The notes under the pieces were generated by a model, which did no database searches, was not told the origin of the DNA, and saw nothing but the letters and a program-made list of their open reading frames with translations. A stretch of 64,000 nt of DNA, from positions 120,361,480-120,425,479 of the forward strand of contig OZ020592.1 of assembly GCA_963971535.1 (NCBI GenBank), written 5' to 3'. Positions 57,177-64,000 of the stretch are shown here, piece after piece (within the stretch, counting starts at the first letter, position 1; every line of letters starts with the position of its first letter). The position numbers and the translations under genes are program-made. This stretch comes from Notolepis coatsorum (taxonomy: Eukaryota > Chordata > Actinopteri > Aulopiformes > Paralepididae).

Positions 57177-59210
57177 GGAAAACTCCAACATTTTGGGAAA
57201 TTATTTAACATCTTCCCTGGAGTTAGACAAGAAGATACATACTTTTTTGTCTCTGTGCATGCATTAGGCTTAGGGAACAGCCGCTCCGTTAGCGTAGCTT
57301 AGCTTCATCCCTGGAAGTGGGTCAGAGTTGTAGCCTGACCTTCCCTACAGTGCCCTACAGTCACGAAATACACTCCAAAATGTTCCTGTAAACATGTTGT
57401 GACCTGTGTATTTACCACGTGGAGAAATAAAAAATTATTGAATTCGACAATTACGTTTTCTAAGCAAAATTTACTCTGAACTATTTTTTGCCTAACCACT
57501 CCTCTCTGAGCGCAGTCAGTGATTTCAACGTGTCGCCGTGTTTGTTGACATTCTCATTCATTCAAAGGATCCGAACCGATTGAAGTTTATGGATACCATG
57601 ACTTAAAATCCTCTTACCTTGACGATTAAAAGCCTCCCCAATTTAGAAAACAGTATTCCAATGGCTGGTCTTGATAGGCTGCTAGCTAACGGAGCTAACC
57701 AACAAACACACTACGGACACTAAAGCAAATATAATGACTTTCTTTCTGGGGGGTTTCAAAATAAAAGAGCGACGTCTATAGCAGCGGAATACGTTTATTT
57801 TGTACATTATCTAACGTTAACACGAACCTAAACTAACTTTAGGTTAGTTGTAATGTTAGTTTAGGTTCGTGTTAACGTTAGATAATGTACAAAATAAACG
57901 TATTCCGCTGCTATAGACGTCGCTCTTTTATTTTGAAACCCCCCCGACCGGAAGTCATTGCTCTCGTTATTTACTTTAGTGTCCGCCTGGTGTTTGTTGG
58001 TTAGCTCCGTTAGCTAGCAGCATATCAACACCAGCCATTGGAATACTGTTTTCTAAATTGGGGAGGCTTTTAGACCCCCCTAGGCATGGTTTATTGTTCA
58101 CAAATCACGACTGCAAGTGGTGTAAAGCTTTTATACAACTGCCAGATTCATCCAACCTTATTTCTATACAATAAACACACATTAATCGAAGATTTATTGA
58201 AAAAACCATCCGCCAGAAAAAGTAGTTCCCACAACTACAAAAAAGACAAGTTGCCTCCATGTGGAAGCAGCTTGAAGTGCATCCAACCAAACTAACACAT
58301 CCAACTGTGTATTATTGGAATGATTGAGAGAAGTTGCCTCATGTGGAAGCAGCTTGAAGTGCATCCAACCAACTAACACATCCAACTGTGTATTATTGGA
58401 ATGATTGATTGAAAATTTTATTACCAGATGCAGAATGGGTACAATACAGTACGGCTCAATACACACAATTGTTAAGGGAATGCAGACCTACTTTTCATAG
58501 AACTTCATTCTTAGATGCTTCTATATAAAGTAGGTAAAACAAATTAAAAAGTTTTCTTTGCCCTATAGGAAAAAAACGTTTTCTTCGCCCTATTCTTTTA
58601 TTTATTTTTTTAAACCTACTGTAGAGGGCCTAAACTTAACCAGTTGGAAACCAAGCGTACAGTAATAAAATTAGCAATCAATCAATCAATCAACTCAATA
58701 GGCCATGCTCACTTAGAACAGCGCAGCACCCAGCTCTCTGACTATCCCCCGCGTTGCAGGCAGAGTGTGTGTGTGTGTGTGCGTGTGTGTGTGTGTGTGT
58801 GGGGGGTGGGGGGGGGGGGGGGTGGCGGTGGGTGGAGACTAGAGCGAGCGCTGACAGTCGAAAGGAAAAAGAAATTGATTTTTCTTTTGAAAATTAATCA
58901 ATCAATCAATCCACGATTTTTCTTTTGTTACAGAATGATTCAAGACCCATCAATTACATCATCCAACATTGTTTAAACGACTAAGACATTCGCTGTGACA
59001 GAATCGCTTGATATTTAGTCGTTTAGTCGCTATCAACATATCCATTTGTAAAGATTATTGTCCACCTTCTTGTGATCCGGCGGAGTGATGTGATGTGGTT
59101 CGGTTGTGGGCGGGTCCTGGGCCTTCAGCGTGGAATTGTTGCCAATAAAGACGTGTAAAATGACTGTTTCAGCCAATCAGAATCGAGAAATTTGCATGCC
59201 GTTGTATAAT
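57177..59210. mobile_element. 2-kb composite block interrupting the 70-bp array
   Basis: CCTTCATAGTTAAA (14 bases) occurs at both borders (57163-57176 and 59211-59224). The left side starts like the TTAA-flanked family (GGAAAACTCCAACATTTTGGG). Further inside are a palindrome (57626-58072), an 80-base tandem duplication (58248-58410) beside a reverse LINE tail A (58406-58490), further ATCA-type tails at about 58673 and 58897, and (GT)n plus a G run at 58760-58825. The right end is GCATGCCGTTGTATAAT. No gene. Confidence 0.65.
57626..58072. repeat. Large palindrome, arms about 210 bp
   Basis: Left arm 57626-57837 is the near-exact complement of 57854-58072 with a core of about 16 bases. Small differences (for example around 57735-57755 versus 57948-57975) show the arms have begun to diverge. 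The arms contain GTTAACGTTAGATAATGTAC and GCTAACGGAGCTAACC. Confidence 0.92.
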
Positions 59211-59716
59211 CCTTCATAGTTAAAGACAGTAGAGGTTGAGTACTTTATTATCTAAAGATGGTAAGTTAGAGTGATGTGTTCCTTCATAGTTAAAGACAGT
59301 AGAGGTTGAGTACTTTATTATCTAAAAATGTAAATTAGAGTGTTGTGTTCCTTCATAGTTAAAGACAGTAGAGGTTGAGTACTTTATTATCTAAAGATGG
59401 TAAGTTAGAGTGTTGTGTTCCTTCATAGTTATAGACAGTAGAGGTTGAGTACTTTATTATCTAAAGATGGTAAGTTAGAGTGTTGTGTTCCTTCATAGTT
59501 AAAGACAGTAGAGGTTGAGTACTTTATTATCTAAAGATGGTAAGTTAGAGTGTTGTGTTCCTTCATAGTTAAAGACAGTAGAGGTTGAGTACTTTATTAT
59601 CTAAAGATGGTAAGTTAGAGTGTTGTGTTCCTTCATAGTTAAAGACAGTAGAGGTTGAGTACTTTATTATCTAAAGATGGTAAGTTAGAGTGTTGTGTTC
59701 ATGCATAGTTAAATAA
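59211..59716. repeat. 70-bp minisatellite, right part, about 7 copies
   Basis: Same unit as 56190-57176 with fewer differences between copies. It ends at ATGCATAGTTAAATAATTC. Confidence 0.95.
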
Positions 59717-60069
59717 TTCATAGTTTAGGGTCATGTATCACATTCACTCTCCAAGTGACTTGGATTGACTGCAAATATGTGGGGCCGTCCAAAAAACAAT
59801 TTCAAAACGGACTTACCACATGTTCCTTGTTGCAAAGGGTTTCAATTGTCCATGCTTTGTGAAGGGAGAGAAAGAGAGGTTCATTTTTGGAAAGGAGGTT
59901 TGGAAAAGCACGGGCCAGATCCACCCGTCCTCACGCCATCCTCGAGAACTTCATCCCTTATTATCTGAAATGATAATCAGATTATCTCTCTCTTTCTCTC
60001 TCTTTCTCTTTTTCTCTCCCTCTCTTTTTTTCTCTCTCTTTCCCTCTCCCTCCCTCTCCCTCTCTCTCT
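59717..60069. other. Spacer ending in CT-rich sequence
   Basis: A 67-codon plus frame (59765-59968) has no recognisable feature. CT-rich sequence from 59983 runs into the gap, a plausible cause of assembly failure. Confidence 0.5.
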
Positions 60070-60269
60070 NNNNNNNNNNNNNNNNNNNNNNNNNNNNNNN
60101 NNNNNNNNNNNNNNNNNNNNNNNNNNNNNNNNNNNNNNNNNNNNNNNNNNNNNNNNNNNNNNNNNNNNNNNNNNNNNNNNNNNNNNNNNNNNNNNNNNNN
60201 NNNNNNNNNNNNNNNNNNNNNNNNNNNNNNNNNNNNNNNNNNNNNNNNNNNNNNNNNNNNNNNNNNNNN
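60070..60269. other. Assembly gap, exactly 200 N
   Basis: Placeholder-length gap next to a CT microsatellite. Confidence 0.98.
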
Positions 60270-60817
60270 TAATCGGAAGGTGTCGAAGGGTCAGAATAGA
60301 ATAGAAATACTTTAATCATCCAGAGTGAAATTTGACACTACAAAATCGCTCACAGTAAACATTTAGGTAGACAAAACAATTAGTCACAAATAAGAATTAA
60401 AAAAAATAAGCCTAAGAATAAAAAATAAAATAAGCCTAAGAATAAAATAATAATAATAAAATACGGTCCGGGATTTACATTTCCTATGTTATGTATATAC
60501 ATTCTAATATAAAATATACAGTAAAAATATACAGAAATCTACAGTAAGTGTACAGTAAGTGTAATATTGAACAATGTTGTTTTAAAAGTAAAAGTCCAGG
60601 AAGATGGTAAGTGTCACTCAGTGATGCATTGTACAGTCTGATGGCTGTCAGAATGAAGGACTTCCTACAAGATACCAGATACTTTAATGCCACACAACAA
60701 CTATGGTTGGTGGTAATCGTTTGCGGTACAGCATGTTATTTAAGCACTGGGACATCAACATGGAACATCAAACGCCCCCCTCCCACCTCCCAATCCCCAC
60801 AATAAATACATAAATAC

Positions 60818-60876
60818 TAGGGATGTCCGATATTATCGGCCGATATCGGCAGTAAAATGTGATATCGGAAAATATC

Positions 60877-60918
<42 letters not shown>

Positions 60919-61223
60919 TTTATTTACCCAGGCAAGCAAGTAAGAACCAATTCTTATTTTATTTATTGTCAAAAGTATGCATTTTGGTTTAATTCAACAA
61001 CAAGAGATATGTAATGTTAATTTTTACTTTTTTAATTATCATATTTTGCACAGATAACCAGTGAAATTATTAGTTACCTGAAAATTATTCAGTTTTTTTT
61101 GGGGGGAAACCCTGCATATATCGGTATCGGTTGATATCGGTATCGGTATCGGTATCGAAATTAAGAGTTGGACAATATCGGAATATCGGTATCGGTAAAA
61201 AAAGCCAATATCGAGCATCCCTA
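60818..61223. mobile_element. hAT-like MITE, GATATCGG type
   Basis: Starts TAGGGATGTCCGATATTATC and ends AATATCGAGCATCCCTA. A perfect 8-bp duplication ATAAATAC lies at 60810-60817 and 61224-61231. TATCGG words are repeated at both ends (six or more near 61118-61195). A long T run follows the left end at 60879-60915. No coding. Confidence 0.93.
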
Positions 61224-61530
61224 ATAAATACATACAGGACAGTCACATATAAAAAAGTGTCAGTTAGTGTCAGTTCAATTCAGTTCATGTTCACTTCAGT
61301 TCGAATGCTTGCCCGTCTGTGGGAAGGGGGGGGGGGGGGGGGGGGGGGGGGGTGTTCAGTGTTTCGGACTGCTGTGGGGAAAAAGTGAAGCGGTGTGTGT
61401 CTGGTTGTAATTGACCTGTAGCGACCTGAGGGCGTGTGCTGGGCGGGAGGGATCGTTGACTATTTTACCAGAGCGGGGTGACTGTGCGTGAGGTGTAGAT
61501 GGAGTCCAGAGAGGGGAGGGGGCAGCCAAT

Positions 61531-61693
61531 GGACCTGTCTCAAAACCCTGCCCTCTTTTCTTGATCCTCCAATCACAGCTGTCGCTTACCTCTGACTTCC
61601 TCGTACAAACAAAGTTTGTACGAGGAAGTCAGAGGTAAGCGACAGCTGTGATTGGAGGATCAAGAAAAGGGGCAGGGTTTTGAGATAGGTCTA
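61531..61693. repeat. Near-perfect palindrome, arms about 80 bp, loop AAA
   Basis: GTTTGTACGAGGAAGTCAGA and its complement meet at an AAA centre (61611-61613). The arms extend outward to CTCAAAACCCTGCCC with one or two differences. Confidence 0.93.
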
Positions 61694-61923
61694 TTATTTT
61701 TGGAGGCTGTCTTGGTGATGCTTTCCTGTGCCGTTCAGTGCTACATCTCGGGAGTCTTAGTCTAGCACTGAACGTGCTCCTCCTGTCAGCCAAGTCTGTG
61801 TGTAGTGGGTGGGAGGGGTCGTCCCTGATGGCATGGAGCTTAGCAAGGCTCCTCCTCTCCTCCACCACCGCTAGAGAGTCCAGCTCCACCCCAACCACGC
61901 TACTGGCCTTCCTGGCCAGCTTA
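61694..61923 (-). pseudogene. LINE ORF2 C-terminal fragment
   Basis: Minus-strand residues NKLARKASSVVGVELDS, LHAIRDDPSHPLHTDL and LRLPRCSTERHRKAS resemble the region after the reverse transcriptase in fish LINEs. The true C-terminus is lost where the palindrome begins. The catalytic domain is absent. Confidence 0.75.
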
Positions 61924-62525
61924 TTAAAAAAAAAAAAAGCGTAAAGCGCTTTGGATAAAAGCTGCTACATAAATGCACCATTTGATTACTATTAATTGGA
62001 TGAAACCTGAGCCCCCCCCACGATTGCTCGATGGGTTACAGAAGGTTGAACATGTATACGATGGAACACATGACAGCCCAGCTGCAGCTGAAGATGCCTC
62101 TTTGAGAGGAGATAGAGGTAAATTACTAGCTATCCTAGGTAGGCTTGGGACACACTGCTTTTGAGACAGGATGGAGGGAAATATACATGTATGTGTATGT
62201 GTGTACTATGGGTATGTATATATATAGAGGTAGAAGTATGTCGTTATATTTTGTGGGAATGCTTTGGAGGAAGGACCCAATCTCAAGGTTATTTATTTTT
62301 GTGTGTGTTTATTTTATTTTGTTTTTTACTCTACTATTTTTGTACTGTCATGTTGTATTGCTGCTGGCAATAAAATACATTTACATTTACATCTAAAGCA
62401 CAAACAATCTTTTCATTGTCTGCCATAGGCCTATATTTCCCAACCATGTTTAACTCAAAGGCCATGTAACGGCACAGGTTGTTGCTAAAAGGAGCTGTAA
62501 GTGGTATTATTTTGTTAAAATAAGT
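61924..62525. other. Spacer with LINE-like tails, no gene
   Basis: GCGCTTTGGATAAAAGCTGC at 61946 and GCAATAAAATACATTTACAT at 62368 are L2-like tail words. Around 62486-62520 sequence resembles 29968-30000. The last bases lead directly into the inverted 68-mer array. Confidence 0.5.
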
Positions 62526-63740
62526 GATCACTGATACAGAGTGTCTTGTCAGTAACATGGGTCTCCCAGTCCCTCCACTCTGCAGTAAACAGCCCTCACT
62601 GGTACAGAGTGTCTGGTCAGTAACATGGGTCTCCCAGTCCCTCCACTCTGCAGTAAACAGCCATCACTGATACAGAGTGTCTGGTCAGTAACATGCGTCT
62701 CCCAGTCCCTCAGCAAACAGCCATCACTGATACAGAGTGTCTGGTCAGTAACATGGGTCTCCCAGTCCCTCCACTCTGCAGTAAACAGACATCACTGATA
62801 TAGAGTGTCTGGTCAGTAACATGGGTCTCCCAGTCCCTCCACTCTGCAGTAAACAGACATCCACTGATATAGTGTCTGGTCAATAACATGGGTCTCCCAG
62901 TCCCTCCACTCTGCAGTAAACAGACATCACTGATATAGTGTCTGGTCAATAACATGGGTCCTCCCAGTCCCTCCACTCTGCAGTAAACAGACATCACTGA
63001 TATAGAGTGTCTGGGTCAGTAACATGGGTCCTCCCAGTCCCTCCACTCTGCAGTAAACAGCCATCACTGATACAGAGTGTCTGGTCAGTAACATGGGTCT
63101 CCCAGTCCCTCCACTCTGCAGTAAACAGCCATCACTGATACAGAGTGTCTGGTCAGTAACATGGGTCTCCCAGTCCCTCCACTCTGCAGTAAACAGCCAT
63201 CACTGATACAGAGTGTCTGGTCAGTAACATGGGTCTCTCAGTCCCTCCACTCTGCAGTAAACAGACATCACTGATACAGAGTGTCTGGTCAGTAACATGG
63301 GTCTCCCAGTCCCTCCTGCTCTGCAGTAAACAGCCATCACTGATACAGTGTCTGGTCAGTAACATGGGTCTCCCAGTCCCTCCTGCTCTGCAGTAAACAG
63401 CCATCACTGATACAGAGTGTCTGGTCAGTAACATGGGTCTCCCAGTCCCTCCACTCTGCAGTAAACAGCCATCACTGATACAGAGTGTCTGGTCAGTAAC
63501 ATGGGTCTCCCAGTCCCCTCCACTCTGCAGTAAACAGACATCACTGATACAGAGTGTCTGGTCAGTAACATGGGTCTCCCAGTCCCTCCACTCTGCAGTA
63601 AACAGCCATCACTGATACAGAGTGTCTCGTCAGTAACATGGGTCTCCCAGTCCCTCCACTCTGCAGTAAACAGACATCACTGATACAGAGTGTCTGGTCA
63701 GTAACATGGGTCTCCCCAGTCCCTCCGCTCTGCAGTAAAC
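62526..63740 (-). repeat. 68-bp minisatellite, inverted array, about 18 copies
   Basis: Same inverted unit as 36838-37925, with extra one-base indels (for example near 62862, 62960, 63014, 63514), so this copy is less uniform or less accurately sequenced. It ends in GCAGTAAACATAC. Confidence 0.94.
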
Positions 63741-63955
63741 ATACTTTTCTTTGTCTGGTATCCCGTTCCCACATCATCCAATCAGGAGAGAGAACCCTAG
63801 ATATTTGTACTTATTTCAAGAAATTATACCAAGCCAGATTTTCTTACTGCAACAGCAGATAATTGTACCTGTTTAAATGACATCATTTGCTTAAAACTAG
63901 CTTTTTATTTCTTCTCATTGTAGAGTCCTGATTGGATAAAAAATTATTTTCTTGT
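63741..63955. other. Short spacer, no gene
   Basis: No repeat or frame of note between the inverted array and the direct 68-mer unit at the window end. Confidence 0.5.
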
Positions 63956-64000
63956 TCACTGCAGAGCGGAAGGACTGGGAGACTATATCAGTGATGGCTG
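63956..64000 (+). repeat. 68-mer unit in direct orientation at the window edge
   Basis: TCACTGCAGAGCGGAAGGAC, GGGAGACTATATCAGTGATGG: a shortened unit in the orientation of the 13-kb array, opposite to the adjacent array. The repeat probably continues beyond the window. Confidence 0.85.

Larger units (their letters stand above)
60290..61923 (-). mobile_element. LINE 3' region with hAT-like and palindromic insertions
   Basis: Read on the minus strand: an ORF2 C-terminal piece (61923 to about 61694), a long 3' region, and an end near 60290 with AAAGTATTTCTATTCTATTC. A hAT-like element (60818-61223) and a palindrome (61531-61693) interrupt it. A 27-base G run lies at 61326-61352. At 61924 it joins an A run and a GCTTTGGATAAAAGC-type tail of another element. 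Confidence 0.7.

Overview
The window looks like non-coding, repeat-saturated chromosomal DNA from a ray-finned (teleost) fish. Evidence is the mix of L2-clade and other LINE 3' ends, tRNA-derived SINEs, many short hAT-like DNA transposons, dense (AC)n and (AG)n microsatellites, and long minisatellites. I cannot name the species. No complete host gene is visible. Two 200-N blocks (36115-36314, 60070-60269) are assembly gaps. Most long open frames are by-products of tandem repeats whose unit length, or a small multiple of it, is divisible by three.

Layout. 0.2-12 kb holds a chain of minisatellites (46, 31, 33, 43 and 28 bp units; the 33-bp array alone is 4.6 kb), with hAT-like elements at 2839-3759 and a nested pair at 9779-11077. 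13.2-15.4 kb is a 68-bp minisatellite whose relatives recur inverted at 36.8-37.9 and 62.5-63.7 kb. 15.6-18.5 kb is an L2 LINE on the minus strand with a long uninterrupted endonuclease/reverse-transcriptase frame, cut by a hAT-like element (18488-19997) that itself carries a SINE. 20-31.4 kb alternates SINEs, TTAA-flanked elements, tetranucleotide and 18-, 46- and 49-bp arrays. 31.6-35.6 kb is one minus-strand LINE split by a hAT-like element (32939-34200, perfect 8-bp duplication) and by another LINE end. 36.8-41.8 kb holds an inverted 68-mer array and more hAT-like nests. 42.7-44.5 kb carries two related repeat-rich minus-strand open frames of unknown status. 45-55.7 kb contains the only hints of host genes: two possible exons on the plus strand (45323-45428 and 53373-53467) and a CpG-richer stretch with a YY1-like start motif near 55675. 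56-60 kb is a 70-bp minisatellite split by a 2-kb block containing a large palindrome. 60.3-61.9 kb is another minus-strand LINE tail with a hAT-like insertion.

The parts do not form an operon or pathway. What can be read is an insertion history: target-site duplications fix the order of many nested events, and several elements landed inside minisatellites that already existed. Boundaries given for hAT-like elements, SINEs and TTAA elements rest on duplications read directly from the sequence. Family names rest on recognition only, without database comparison.
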